Source of the DNA: JAUIJL01 sp965366625
GTDB taxonomy: Bacteria; Acidobacteriota; Thermoanaerobaculia; Multivoradales; J023
Assembly (NCBI GenBank): GCA_965366625.1
Contig: CBDUGP010000032.1
Span: 1-64,000, forward strand
DNA length: 64,000 bases
Direction of reading: 5' to 3'
Below the pieces are notes generated by a model. That model worked only from the letters and a program-made list of their open reading frames with translations, was not told the DNA's origin and ran no database searches. The position numbers and the translations under genes are program-made. Below are positions 9,070 through 22,200 of the stretch, in pieces. The first letter of the stretch is position 1, and the number at the start of each line of letters is the position of its first letter.

Positions 9070-11451
9070 ATGCACAACAAGTCCAGGCCGACGGCCACCA
9101 AGAGCTACTCTCAAAGAGGCGACGACCCAGCAGGCGGAGGCCTTCGATCCACCGTGGTGGTCGTGGCGGGTTGGATCGGTTTGCTTTGTCTCGTCGGCGC
9201 ACCCCTGACGGCGGCCGAGCCGGACGACGAGGAAGAAATCGTTTGCATGACGTTCTTAGGCTGCGGCGGCATCATCATCCAAGATGAACTCGACATCGTT
9301 CAAGAAGCGGAAGATTTGGAGCGTCTCGCGACCCAGCTGCTGATCGATCCGGTGGCACCGCCGCAAGTCTGGTTCTCATTCCTGAGTCTGCTGGAAGAAA
9401 AAGAGCGCTCCGAAGAACAATTTTCCAACTATTACCGGGCGATCCATTGGCAGGACAAATCTCCGGAACCGCCGGCCGGTGGCCTCGATAGGCTTGGTTG
9501 GATCGATCATTGGCGAAGGCACAATCCGCGACAGTCCGAAGCTTGGTGCAGCTGGGCGCGGCTAGCGGCGGAGACCTGGGGGGACGCGGCGGTCATCGCG
9601 GAGATGGAGTCCTCCTGGGCTATCGATCCCACCAACCCAGCAGTCCATTCCTGCTTGATGGGCGCGCTAAAGCGGGCCGGCTCTACAGCTCGCTTCCAGG
9701 AGTTGCTGGAAGTGGAAACGGCGACGGATCCCGATCTCGCCGAACGCTACCACTACCTACCGGAGGAGCTTCGCCGTCGATACGCTTTCGAGGCGATGTC
9801 CTATGACTCTGAAAAGATCCAGATGGAGATCCTCGAACAAGCCCGTCAACAACGGCCCGACGACCCTTACTTGGAGATCGAATCCCTCAAGCTCGAAGCG
9901 CGCCAGGCCGGCGACGAGCGTCAAGCCGAGATCAAGGCTCGACTTGAAGCGATATCCGAAGGTGACCACACCTTGGTGGATCGAGCCGCGTTGTGCGCCG
10001 CGATCGAGGACCTGGATTTCGCACCCGCCGAGGACTGTCGGCAACGCTTCTCGGAACAGGTCGCTGAAGCGGGCCTGCACCTGAGCCCTTTCAGGGTGCC
10101 GGACGAAGCTCGGAAGTTGGAAGATGAAAACTGGCATTCACTTATCTTCGAGGTCCGCTCGAATCTGGTGGAAAAAGCCGTGGCCGGCCGCGATCTGGCC
10201 GCTCTGGAGACGATCCTGATCGACGGTCCCGGCTTTGGATACGGACAGCTTTGGGGGCTGGCTCTCGACCTCACGGAAACCGACGACGAGCAAGCCGAGC
10301 AAGCCGAGCAAGCCCGGGAGCTTAAAGCCCTGCACCAAGGGCTGTGCGCGCGGCTCGGCAAAGCCACCCAGGACGGCTCTCTCGACCGTCCGATTTATCG
10401 GGCCCTGCACGTCTGCCCCGGTCGTGCCGAATCCATTGCCGACCTATTGGCGGACTGTGAGCTCGAAGCGGAGCAGCGCCGGCTCACCCAAATCATAAGC
10501 TCCCGGCTCTCCGACCTCCCCGACTATTATTTGCGGACCGGCGATGCCCCTGTCGGGGCTCGCATCGACGAGGTAAAACGGCGCCTGAGCACACGAGAAC
10601 TCACGCCGACGGAGCTGGAGCTGCTCGAAGACGTGCTGACGGATCTCTTGGTCGGTGCCCGCGATACCGCCGGTTTGATTGAGGTGGGCCATCGACGGGT
10701 AGCCCGGTTCGGCGATTTGAACGCCGAGATGCGGCATTGGTTGGAGAGAGTCCGCGGTGTAGAGGGTGTGGAGGTCGAGGTGCTGACCGACTTGCTGCCG
10801 GTCCGCCCCGAGGATCGCCTGCTGCGCCTGCGCATCGCCGGTGAGCGGCTGCGGCAGGCTCCCCGGGATCTCGTCGAAGCCCAACAACTCTCTCAAGAGG
10901 TGCTGAGATCCCGGAGAGCTAGCGTGCGCGAGCGAGCGGAAGCCAACTACCTACTCGGCCGAGTCGCCGTCCTCGAAGGCCGTTTGGAGGACGCCACTCC
11001 CCTGCTCGCCGAGTTTTATGAAACCTGGATCGAGCACCGCGCCTGCCCGGCAGGGCTCCGCGGCTGTGATCGCGACTTTCCCCTGCACCTGATCGCGATC
11101 GGCGATTGGCCTCGCCTCGAGGCGTACCAACAACGCCGGAGCCAAGAACTCGCCGAGCAGGTGGAACAGCCTTCGGCCAGGATGAGATACGGCCTGCTTC
11201 ACGAGGACCCGGCTTTCAAGTGGCTCTTCCTCGACGACGGATGTGGCCTGGCCTCGGCCCTGCCCCACGTGGAAGCCCTTGCCGCCGAGCGGCCGGACGA
11301 CCCGGCCGTCCAAGCACGCCTCTTGCTGGAGCGCCGGCGCACCTGTCTGCGCCGAGAAGGGCCGTACCCTTGGTCCCAAGAGACCCAACCCATGGCCGGG
11401 ACTTTCGTCGATCGCGAGTCCCACCTGCTGCTCTCGGACGACTATCCCTGA
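9070..11451 (+). CDS. Exported TPR-like helical repeat protein of unknown function
   Basis: I chose ATG at 9070 because GAGGAGGAA lies 7 nt upstream; an upstream in-frame start at 9022 lacks such a site. The 793-residue product has an N-terminal hydrophobic segment (STVVVVAGWIGLLCLVGAPLTAAE) typical of export. A long Glu/Leu/Arg-rich helical body with irregular TPR-like stretches follows (NYLLGRVAVLEGRLEDATPLLAEF). There is no catalytic motif. It precedes the ECF sigma/kinase pair by 174 bp in the same direction. Helical repeat proteins of this kind usually act as scaffolds; the partner is unknown. Confidence 0.6.
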   Translation: MHNKSRPTATKSYSQRGDDPAGGGLRSTVVVVAGWIGLLCLVGAPLTAAEPDDEEEIVCMTFLGCGGIIIQDELDIVQEAEDLERLATQLLIDPVAPPQVWFSFLSLLEEKERSEEQFSNYYRAIHWQDKSPEPPAGGLDRLGWIDHWRRHNPRQSEAWCSWARLAAETWGDAAVIAEMESSWAIDPTNPAVHSCLMGALKRAGSTARFQELLEVETATDPDLAERYHYLPEELRRRYAFEAMSYDSEKIQMEILEQARQQRPDDPYLEIESLKLEARQAGDERQAEIKARLEAISEGDHTLVDRAALCAAIEDLDFAPAEDCRQRFSEQVAEAGLHLSPFRVPDEARKLEDENWHSLIFEVRSNLVEKAVAGRDLAALETILIDGPGFGYGQLWGLALDLTETDDEQAEQAEQARELKALHQGLCARLGKATQDGSLDRPIYRALHVCPGRAESIADLLADCELEAEQRRLTQIISSRLSDLPDYYLRTGDAPVGARIDEVKRRLSTRELTPTELELLEDVLTDLLVGARDTAGLIEVGHRRVARFGDLNAEMRHWLERVRGVEGVEVEVLTDLLPVRPEDRLLRLRIAGERLRQAPRDLVEAQQLSQEVLRSRRASVRERAEANYLLGRVAVLEGRLEDATPLLAEFYETWIEHRACPAGLRGCDRDFPLHLIAIGDWPRLEAYQQRRSQELAEQVEQPSARMRYGLLHEDPAFKWLFLDDGCGLASALPHVEALAAERPDDPAVQARLLLERRRTCLRREGPYPWSQETQPMAGTFVDRESHLLLSDDYP

Positions 11452-11625
11452 AGCCGCGAGTTCCACCGGATGCCATGGCTGAGGTCCGATCAGCAACCTG
11501 TTACCATGGTCGAAACTTCGGTACTGCCGCCTATTTTTTCGACCGGCTCCCGAGCCTCGACGTCACTTTCCACGGCCTCATATTTACGGCCTCATTCACG
11601 GCTTCTATTCAGGGGGGAGATCGCC

Positions 11626-12189
11626 ATGCACCAAGGTGAGGACCCTAAACGGATCGATCGTGAAACCGAGCTGATCCCATCCGGTTCGGAGCTGGATGAC
11701 ATCGTGCCGCGCATGTATGAGGACATGCGCGCCCTCGCGGTGAGCATGTTGCGAGAGCAGGGTCCCGCCGTGACCCTACAACCCACCAGCCTGGTCCACG
11801 AGGCCTACCTTCGCTTGCGCGATCAACGGAAGGCCGATTGGCAGGATCGACTGCACTTTTTTCGCATCGCCGCGCGCATTATGCGCCGAGTGCTGGCGGA
11901 CCATTGTCGCAACCGCTTAGCCGACAAACGGGGAGGCGCGGCCATCAACGTGGAGATCTCCGGCATGGAGATCGGCCACAAGCCGCAACCGCTGGACGTG
12001 CTGGCGGTGGATCGCCTGCTCGACGAGCTCGAAGCCCTCGACCCCGAGCGGGCTCGCATCGTGGAGCTGCGTTTCTTCTCGGGCCTAACTTTGGATGAAA
12101 CCGCCCAGGCTTTGGAGATTTCGAAGGCCACCGTCAAGCGACATTGGATCGTGGCTAAGGCTTGGTTGGCCCGAGAGCTGACCCGCTAG
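11626..12189 (+). CDS. ECF sigma-70 family factor (TIGR02999-like)
   Basis: ATG at 11626 follows AGGGGGGAGA. The protein is 187 residues. Region 2 contains TLQPTSLVHEAYLRL and FFRIAARIMRRVLADHCR. Region 4 contains the helix-turn-helix LTLDETAQALEISKATVKRH. The LQPTxLVxEAYLRL and AARxMRRxLxDHxR signatures belong to an ECF group that is very abundant in Acidobacteriota and Planctomycetes and often encoded beside Ser/Thr kinases, as here (6 bp to the next gene). No anti-sigma gene is visible; control is presumably through the kinase. Confidence 0.9.
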   Translation: MHQGEDPKRIDRETELIPSGSELDDIVPRMYEDMRALAVSMLREQGPAVTLQPTSLVHEAYLRLRDQRKADWQDRLHFFRIAARIMRRVLADHCRNRLADKRGGAAINVEISGMEIGHKPQPLDVLAVDRLLDELEALDPERARIVELRFFSGLTLDETAQALEISKATVKRHWIVAKAWLARELTR

Positions 12190-12195
12190 GTCGAC

Positions 12196-15009
<2,814 letters not shown>

Positions 15010-15116
15010 AAAAGTTTGAGCCCTTTTCGCCGGCCATTGCGCGTAGTGGCAAAACGAGAACAGCCGGTCCTTTCGGATCGGCATCAACGGCCCCCTTTCG
15101 GGTCGAGGAGCTCAAC

Positions 15117-16010
15117 ATGTGCGCGTCAAACCTTTTTATCCTCTCGAGAGTCTTCTTCTCGAGACTCTTCTCGAAACCCTGCACATCGCTGCTCATCGGC
15201 GGTGTCTGCTTCGGGGTCAGCCTATCCGCGGCGGCGGATCTGGACCCGGAAGTCCGCCTGGCCCTCCACCACCTCGATCCCCTGATCCAGGCCTTCAGCG
15301 ATGCAGAGCCCTGCGGTCTGGAAGGAATAAATCCCCATGTGTCCGGAAGGTGTATTTCGGTGGAAAACACCACCGAAGAGCCACCCGGCTCCATTTGCAC
15401 ATCGGGCCCATCCAACCTCATGGGCCACGTCCCCACGAGCCCACACCGCTCCCCCGCCCTCTTTGCCAAGACCGGGGTTGAGTCCTGTTTCCAAGGTCTC
15501 AACCTCGATCTGTGGACGGTGGCCCGCAACCCCGGCCCCGACGGCACCGACCTGCTGGTGGTGGTGCCCACCGCCGAAGACTTGTGGGTGGTTCCACAGG
15601 TGGAAACCTCTTGCGGAATCTGGCAGCTCGACATGGTGATCGATCCACCCGCCCTGCAAACCGCCTCGCAGCTGGTCCTCGAGCGCGAGTTTCCCGACTC
15701 CGAGCACGGCTCTACGCAAGGGATCCTGTCCGTGGGCATTCGATCGCGATTCACCCGCACGGACGGCGCCATGGTGGAAATTCCAGGTTTGGTGGACCTC
15801 GATCTGACCGGTTCCTGGCAGCAAGTCCCGGTCGATGGGGGTCCTTGGGACGAACGGATCGAACTGCAAACCGCTGAACCGAATTCAATCTGCTGGCAAA
15901 TGAGGCGGGTCGCGGGCAACCTGATGTTGGTCAACGACTGTTTCGAGCAAAGCTGCCCGGGCGAAATTCCACCCTGCTCCCCATGGTGTGCGGTCGACCT
16001 GATTCAGTAG
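15117..16010 (+). CDS. Secreted Cys-containing protein of unknown function
   Basis: The ATG at 15117 is preceded by GAGGAG. The 297-residue product has an N-terminal hydrophobic export signal (SLLIGGVCFGVSLSAAAD). The mature part has about a dozen cysteines, including CFQGL, CGIWQLD, CFEQSCPGEIPPCSPWC near the end, suggesting disulfide bonds outside the cytoplasm. I do not recognise the family. It follows the kinase gene by 107 bp and may belong to that sigma factor's regulon, but that is only proximity. Confidence 0.65.
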   Translation: MCASNLFILSRVFFSRLFSKPCTSLLIGGVCFGVSLSAAADLDPEVRLALHHLDPLIQAFSDAEPCGLEGINPHVSGRCISVENTTEEPPGSICTSGPSNLMGHVPTSPHRSPALFAKTGVESCFQGLNLDLWTVARNPGPDGTDLLVVVPTAEDLWVVPQVETSCGIWQLDMVIDPPALQTASQLVLEREFPDSEHGSTQGILSVGIRSRFTRTDGAMVEIPGLVDLDLTGSWQQVPVDGGPWDERIELQTAEPNSICWQMRRVAGNLMLVNDCFEQSCPGEIPPCSPWCAVDLIQ

Positions 16011-16119
16011 CGTTACCCGGACTCCTCCCCGATCCCAAGTTCAACGCCCACCCAAGTGGGCTCAACACGGGGTGCTCCGGCGCCCTATCGATAACCCCTG
16101 CCTTGAAAAGGAGAAAGCT

Positions 16120-17262
16120 ATGTCTGCCATCAACCCCGTTACGTTCAACCCTTGCCCTACCCACCCCGTCACGAGAAATCTATTCAGGTCCGTCTTCGGC
16201 ATCTTGCTCGTGGGCCTGCTGTGGAGCGCGCCCATGCAAGCCCAACCTGCCCAATTGGTGTATTCCATCGACTTCCAGGGGCCCACCGCCGGAGCGGGAA
16301 CCAGCCCTGCGGACATCCTCTTGCCGGGTCCAGGGGTTTTCGTGCCCGGCACCGCTTTCGGCCTGGTTCCGGCGCCGAGCACCGGCAAGGTGGAGATGGA
16401 CGCGATCTCGAAATGCTCCAAGACCATGTGGCCCGGCGTGATCGATCTGGTGTTCACGGTCGACGAATTTGCGGCCGGCATCAACGGCCTGCCGAGCTCA
16501 CCGGATGTGGCTTCCGAAGGCCTATCCGGAAATCAGCAGGCGTCCGCAGATGTTTTCTTCTATTTGCAAACCGGCGGTAGCGTGGGCCTTTTCGACGGCG
16601 ACGGCATGGCACCGTTTCCGGGCCCAGGATTGGGCTTGATCGAGCCCAACCCCGGAGTGTTCGGCCTCGCCGATGCCGGTGATACCGTCGACGGGCTGTT
16701 CTACGAGAATCGCTTTCACCAACGCATCTACTTTTCCCTCGATGCCTCTTGGATGGATCCGCTCGAGGGATTCCCGGTCAACAGCGGCACCGCCGCAGCC
16801 AACGGCGTCGCCCCCGGCGACATCCTGGTTTACGTGCCGGGTGCCACTCCCCCGACCTCGGTTTACGCCACCTACCAACAGCTGGGACTCGGCCCCGACG
16901 ACGACGTCGATGCGCTGATCGTGCACGACAGCGGCAACGGCCTCTTCGATCCGAGCGTGTGGCCCTGGGATTGGATCTGCAGCGGCCAGACCGACATGCT
17001 GCTCTTCTCCGTGCGCCGCGGCTCGCCGATCATCGGCACCCTCGATACCTTGAAGGGTTTGCCCATCGAAGAAGGTGACGTGCTGACGGTGATGAACGGC
17101 GGCGCCACTCCCCCTGGAATCTTCGTGCCGGCCGAGTCCCTCGGGCTCCGGACCGTGCGCGCCGGCTACACCCTGCCGTCCGGTTTCGCCGACGACCTCA
17201 ACGGCATGGCGCGCCCCGTCGATCGTAACCAACAAGACCATTCCTGCGATCCCATGCCTTGA
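16120..17262 (+). CDS. Secreted beta-rich protein of unknown function
   Basis: ATG at 16120 follows AAAAGGAGAAAGCT, a strong ribosome-binding site. A signal peptide (SVFGILLVGLLWSAPMQAQP) leads into a 380-residue Gly/Pro/Asp-rich beta protein. Two internal stretches look like repeats of one module: GDILVYVPGATPPTSVY...LGLGPDDDVDALIV and GDVLTVMNGGATPPGIFV...LGLRTVRAGY. There is no catalytic motif, and I do not recognise the family. The tail ends in a short Cys-containing segment. Confidence 0.65.
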   Translation: MSAINPVTFNPCPTHPVTRNLFRSVFGILLVGLLWSAPMQAQPAQLVYSIDFQGPTAGAGTSPADILLPGPGVFVPGTAFGLVPAPSTGKVEMDAISKCSKTMWPGVIDLVFTVDEFAAGINGLPSSPDVASEGLSGNQQASADVFFYLQTGGSVGLFDGDGMAPFPGPGLGLIEPNPGVFGLADAGDTVDGLFYENRFHQRIYFSLDASWMDPLEGFPVNSGTAAANGVAPGDILVYVPGATPPTSVYATYQQLGLGPDDDVDALIVHDSGNGLFDPSVWPWDWICSGQTDMLLFSVRRGSPIIGTLDTLKGLPIEEGDVLTVMNGGATPPGIFVPAESLGLRTVRAGYTLPSGFADDLNGMARPVDRNQQDHSCDPMP

Positions 17263-17350
17263 GACTCACCCCCGGTGAAGCAATCCGGTCGGACGGCGGG
17301 CACGGCCGACCGTTGTTGCGGGCTCATGTTGCGGGCTCAGGATGGCCAGA

Positions 17351-17397
17351 AATCACGAATCGATTATCTTCCTGCGCCGGCCGTAAGCTCTCCTAGC
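17351..17397 (+). repeat. Repeated non-coding element, copy 1 (promoter-like)
   Basis: AATCACGAATC, then GATTATCT, then CCTGCGCCGGCCGTAAGCT and TCCTAG. Nearly the same sequence occurs at 35742-35789, where it stands directly before a gene. Here it is followed by ATG at 17398 opening a short frame (MEAKADLDPAP) that runs into the antisense of the next gene, so the gene it once served may have been cut off. Confidence 0.55.
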
Positions 17398-17487
17398 ATG
17401 GAAGCCAAGGCGGACCTTGATCCCGCGCCGATGACGTCAGGCGCCACACCGGCGACTCCACCGCCCCCGGCGAGCTCTGGACGCGGA

Positions 17488-18060
17488 TCAGGACATCCGC
17501 TCCAGCAACCAGGCACGGGCGAAAGTCCAGTCCCGTTTGACGGTGGCGGGTGAGATGCCGAGCAGGTCGGCGGTCTCGGCAATCCCGAGGCCGGTGAAAT
17601 AGCGCAGCTGGACGACCTCTGCCAGCCGGGGCTCGTCCTTCGCCAGGGCGTCGAGCGCCTCGTCGAGAGCCAGCAGGTCGAGGTCGGTCTGCTCGCCGGC
17701 AACCGCCAGATTCGCGAGGGTGACCCGCTGCGCCTCGCCGCCCCGTTTCGAGGACTGGTGGCGTCGCGCATGGTCGACGAGGATCCGGCGCATGGCGCGC
17801 GCCGCCGAGCCGAAGAAGTGGGCGCGGTTTTGCCACTGCTGCTCGCCCAGCGCGAGCCGCAGGAAAGCTTCGTTGACCAGTGCCGTGGGCTGGAGCGTGT
17901 GGCCGGGGCGTTCCCGGGCCATCTGCGCGCCGGCCATCGACTTGAGCTCGCGATAGACCAGCTCGAAGAGCTCCTCCCGGGCTCCTTGTTGGCCGGACCC
18001 CATGGACTTCAGCAGTCGAGTGAGATGGATTTGGGGCGGTTCGTGCATCGGCCCGATCAT
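17488..18060 (-). CDS. ECF sigma-70 family factor (TIGR02999-like), orphan
   Basis: The 190-residue protein has the same signatures as the factor at 11626: LQPTALVNEAFLRL, AARAMRRILVDHAR and a region-4 helix-turn-helix LGIAETADLLGISPATVKRD. The start is either 18060 (MIGPM) or the inner ATG at 18048 (MHEPPQ). Unlike its relative it has no kinase downstream: below 17488 there is only the promoter-like element and then a convergent gene. The partner has probably been lost or lies elsewhere. It is divergent from the secreted protein gene at 18273, with about 210 bp between them, which could hold an autoregulated promoter. Confidence 0.88.
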   Translation of the reverse strand: MIGPMHEPPQIHLTRLLKSMGSGQQGAREELFELVYRELKSMAGAQMARERPGHTLQPTALVNEAFLRLALGEQQWQNRAHFFGSAARAMRRILVDHARRHQSSKRGGEAQRVTLANLAVAGEQTDLDLLALDEALDALAKDEPRLAEVVQLRYFTGLGIAETADLLGISPATVKRDWTFARAWLLERMS

Positions 18061-18272
18061 ATCCCGCTATATCGCGCCAAACTGCGCTTTATCGCGGAAG
18101 CCTTCTCCGATCGCGGACTCCTCCGTCCGTCGAGGCGAGTCCGAATTCGAAAGAATTTCTCCAAAGATGAGCCAAATCCGTCGACCCCTGCGCATGGGGG
18201 GATACAGCGAAGAAACCGGCGCCACCTGCTGTTCTTCTTCACAGAACCACCAAATAAATACACGGAGTCCCC

Positions 18273-19199
18273 ATGCCAAACCTCAATCTTTCCGCTAAGA
18301 CCCTCATCGCAGCCCCCGCTGCGTTCTTGCTCTCGCTCCCCGCCGCGCCGACCTTTGCCGACAACTTTCTCATGTTCGGTCCGTCCCTCGCGATCCAACT
18401 CCAAAACGACCAACAACCGCGTGTGCCCAGCTCCGCCCACCAGGGCCACTTTCACGACCCGTCAACCCTAGGGGGTGATAGTGCTCCCTTTGTCGTGGAC
18501 GAGTCCCACTTCGCCACCGATGCCGGCCACAACGTCACCATCGTGGACGCAAACGAGTGGTCGACCATGACGACAGAGGAATTCGCTGCCTTCGACGCCA
18601 TCGTGATCGGCGACGCCGGCTGCGATTTCGATGACGGGAGCCTGCTCGATCCGGTCAAGGCAAACAAAGCGACCTGGTCACCCGCGGTCACCGGCCACCT
18701 CTTCCTGCACACCTTCGATCCCATTTATCACTTCAACCAGAACGAGGCCACGGGCGCGCCGACTTCGCCGGAGCAGCTCCAGGCCATGGTCGATCTTTCG
18801 GTAGGTGGCATGGAGTTCGCCGCGTCCGCGGGCTCGACGGGCCTTTACTATGCCGCCGGGTGCCGTTTCTTTGGGCAGGGGGATATCGAATTTCTTTCGC
18901 TCCTGGCTCCGGTCAACCCACTCGAGGGACGCGGTGACGGCGTCGAGATCGTCGAAGCCGATCATCCTGTCATGACTCTCTTCACAAATGAGGCACTCTC
19001 GGACTGGCTCCAAAGCTTCCACAGCTCGTTCGGCGCTCCTGGCGATTTGTTGGAGGTCCTGGCGAAGAATGCTGAGAGCGCAGAGGCCATTATCATCGCG
19101 ACGCCTGCACCCTTGGGAAACGCCATCGTATTCGCCGATGGCTTCGAGTCGGGATTGACGGCTCGCTGGACCTCTTCGACGGGGGAAGTTAGCCCCTAG
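18273..19199 (+). CDS. Secreted protein with C-terminal ADGFESG tag
   Basis: The 308-residue protein starts with MPNLNLSAKTLIAAPAAFLL, a clear signal peptide ending in FADN. The body contains a Rossmann-like stretch (FDAIVIGDAGCDFDDGS, GHLFLHTFDP) reminiscent of glutamine-amidotransferase/ThuA-like folds, but no catalytic triad is evident. It ends in IVFADGFESGLTARW, a short C-terminal motif seen at the end of many exported proteins of related bacteria, probably a sorting or processing tag. It is adjacent to and divergent from the orphan ECF factor. Confidence 0.65.
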   Translation: MPNLNLSAKTLIAAPAAFLLSLPAAPTFADNFLMFGPSLAIQLQNDQQPRVPSSAHQGHFHDPSTLGGDSAPFVVDESHFATDAGHNVTIVDANEWSTMTTEEFAAFDAIVIGDAGCDFDDGSLLDPVKANKATWSPAVTGHLFLHTFDPIYHFNQNEATGAPTSPEQLQAMVDLSVGGMEFAASAGSTGLYYAAGCRFFGQGDIEFLSLLAPVNPLEGRGDGVEIVEADHPVMTLFTNEALSDWLQSFHSSFGAPGDLLEVLAKNAESAEAIIIATPAPLGNAIVFADGFESGLTARWTSSTGEVSP

Positions 19200-19266
19200 C
19201 CTGGAGCCGGCAGCGGGCTGTCTGCGTCGATGCTGTTGCCTGCATGGATGCTATATCCTAGCCGCC

Positions 19267-22200
19267 ATGAAGGTCCTCATCGCGTCGACACCCGACGAGC
19301 TCTCAGGCCAGGCTACCCTCGCCGCCAGGGTGGTGGGCTCCCTGAGCTGGGTGCGGCAAGCCCACGACCCTTCGGGAGCGTGCTCCGTCGAAGAGGGAGT
19401 GATGGCGGTCGACGGTGCGGATCTAGTGCTGGCCTTTATCGGTTGGCGCCGGGGCCCGCTGCCGGGAGCCATCGAGGGGTGGGACGGCGAGACGCCGTGG
19501 GTCGCCTACGAGCTCCGGCGCGCCTTCGCGTTGCACAAGCCGGTGCTGGTCATGATGGCCGACGAATCTTGGCCCCAGCGCGAGCAGGACCCCAGGTCGC
19601 GCGCACTGATGGCCGACTTCCGGGCCGAGCTCGCGCCCCTGGCCGTGGCCTTCGGGCCAGATGTCGAAGGTGACGGCCAGAGTGACGGTGACGGTTTCCG
19701 CGCGCAACTCGAGACGGAGCTCTCGCGGTTCCGCAGCCAGGGCCGGGTGTCCCGCTCGACGAGCCGGACGAGCCGGACGAGTCGCTCGACCCAGCCCGGA
19801 TTGACGCTCCGTTCTTGGCCGCCGTCACCCCATCCCCCCGAACCCTGGCCCCTGCTCCTTCCTTATGACCACTCCGATCTCTTGGCCGGGCGCGAGCGTG
19901 ACCTCGAAGCGCTTCTCGCCCAGCTCGCCCGACCGCAGCCGATCCTCGGCCTGCACGCCGTGTCGGGGGTCGGCAAGAGCTCGCTTCTGGCCGGCGGCCT
20001 GGTTCCGCGGTTGCGCGCCGAAGGACGGCCGGTGGCCTTTGATCGCCACCCCGCCGAGCCGGGCCTAGCCGGCCGGCTCATCGGCGATCTGCTCGCCGGC
20101 GACTTGCTCGACGACACATCCCAACCGCTCGACTTAGACTTCGATCTCGAGCATGGAGATCCCGAGGCTTTCGTCGAGCTGCTGCTGCTCGCCCGCCGGC
20201 TGTCAGGCTCGCCGCCGGTGCTCGTGCTCGACCAAGTCGAGGAGCTGTTGCGCAGCGACCGCCGTGGCCGCGCCGTGCTCGGCACTCTGCTTGCGGCGAC
20301 TGTACAGCGGCGGCCGGAAGTCGAGGACCCACCCTGTCGCTGGCTGCTCGCCTATCGTCGGGAGGCCCACGGTGAGCTGGTACGCTGGCTCGGAAACGCC
20401 CTACGAGAAGCACGCGCGCTGGGCTTTGGAACGGCCGGCTCGGGTGTGGCCGAACAGTTGCCCCACGACCTTGCAAGCCACGAACGGTTCCACGCTTGGC
20501 CGCTTGCCGCTCTAGGTGCTGTCCGGAGCGACGACCCAGACCCTCAGTCGGCTGCAATCGCCGCTTTCCGCGCGGTGCTGGAGAACCCACTGGCGTTGGT
20601 CGGCGAGCACGGCGACCCGCGCTACCCCTGGCGATTCGCGGGTGACGGCGCCGAGCGCCTTGCCGACGCCTTCGCCGCTGCGCGCCGGGCCGACCGTGAG
20701 GCGCCGTTGGTGCCCGAGCTGCAGGTGGTGCTCGCCCACCTGATGGCAACGGCGGGCCCTATTCCTACCGATCGCCCGGCGGCCCTGGTGGTCCCGGAGG
20801 ACCCTACGACCCTGATCGATGCGGCTCTGGAAAAGCACCTGGCCCGGGCCCTCGACGCCGCTTTCCCGCCGACTGGCGATGGGCTCGGTGATCGGGTCGG
20901 GCGAACGCGAGCGCTACTGGCGCTCCACCAGCTCGCCGACGCCCACGGCCGCCGAGGGGCCGGCCGCGCCGGCGATGCGCTGATCCGGGCCATCGGCCAG
21001 CAGGGTCGAGAGGTGCTCGAAAAGCTCCAGGCGCCCGGCGTGCGGCTGGTGGTCGCGAGCCCAGCCCCCGATGGGGGCACGGTCTACCTCCTCTCCCACG
21101 ACCGCCTGGCCGAAGTGGTCGTGGCTGCGGTCGACGGCCAGGGTCGCCTCGCCGTCGACCGCGAGCTCCTCTCATTGGCCCGCCTCGTGGCGCTGCGGAG
21201 CGAGCTATTCCACGGCGGTGAGCGACAAACGTCGACCGCGGTCTCTGCCGCCCAAATAACCGCGATCGAGCGGCACGCCGAGTGTCTGCTGGTCGATCGT
21301 GAGCATCGTGAGTGGTGGGCAGCCTGCCGCGATCGCCGACGCCGGAGCCGCAGGAGGAGGCTGGCCATCGGCAGCGCCATCGCTGCCCTGATCGCCGTCG
21401 CCGCTTGGTGGGTCGGCTCTCATTTCGCGGCTCGGACCGAACGCGAGGCACTGCTCGTTCGGGTCGCCCAAGGCGAGCCGGAGGCGGCTTTTGCGGCGCT
21501 CGGCGCGGCCCTCGACGATGAGGAGATCACGGCTACGTCCATCCTCGAGCGGCTCGGCGAGCGGGCGGCGCCCCTCGACGTGCTCGAGTCCGGGATGGGC
21601 GGCGTCCCGGAGCCGCGGCGCAGCCGGTTGGTGCTCGAGGTGGCCGAGCTGGCGCTGCCGTTGCTCCACTCCGCCGGACCCGACGACCCGGTGGCCCTCG
21701 CCTCTTTGGTCTGGGCCCTCGACCACGGGCCCGGGCGCGATCCCGAACTCGCCGGCCGCGCCCTCGAGATCCGCGACGCCGCCCTTGCCCCTCTCCGCGA
21801 GCGCCGTCCGCCGCCAAAACCGGGCGCCGATTGGGTGAGCGTCCCCGCCGGCAGTTTCCGCATGGGCACAGAGGCCGGTGACGGCGGCGACCCGGAAGAG
21901 CGGCCCGCCCACCCGGTGACGGTCTCAGCTTTCCGTATGCTCGACCACGAGGTGACCAACGCCGAGCTCCGCCGCCTCGACCCCTCTCACGAGGGAGCGG
22001 ACGAGCTGCCCGCCGCTTTGGTCACTTGGTACCAGGCCATGCTCTACGCCGCGTGGCTGGGTGGCCGACTACCGAGCGAGGCGGAGTGGGAGTTTGCGGC
22101 GCGCGCCGACTGTGCCTACAAATACTGCCTGGCAGACGGCACCGAAGCGGCGGTCGACGACGTGGCCTGGACCGTCCAGACGGCGAGTGACGGCAGCGGG

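Noticed and set aside
16522..17241. 239-residue minus-strand ORF
   Set aside because: Antisense of the secreted protein with a clear signal peptide and ribosome-binding site.
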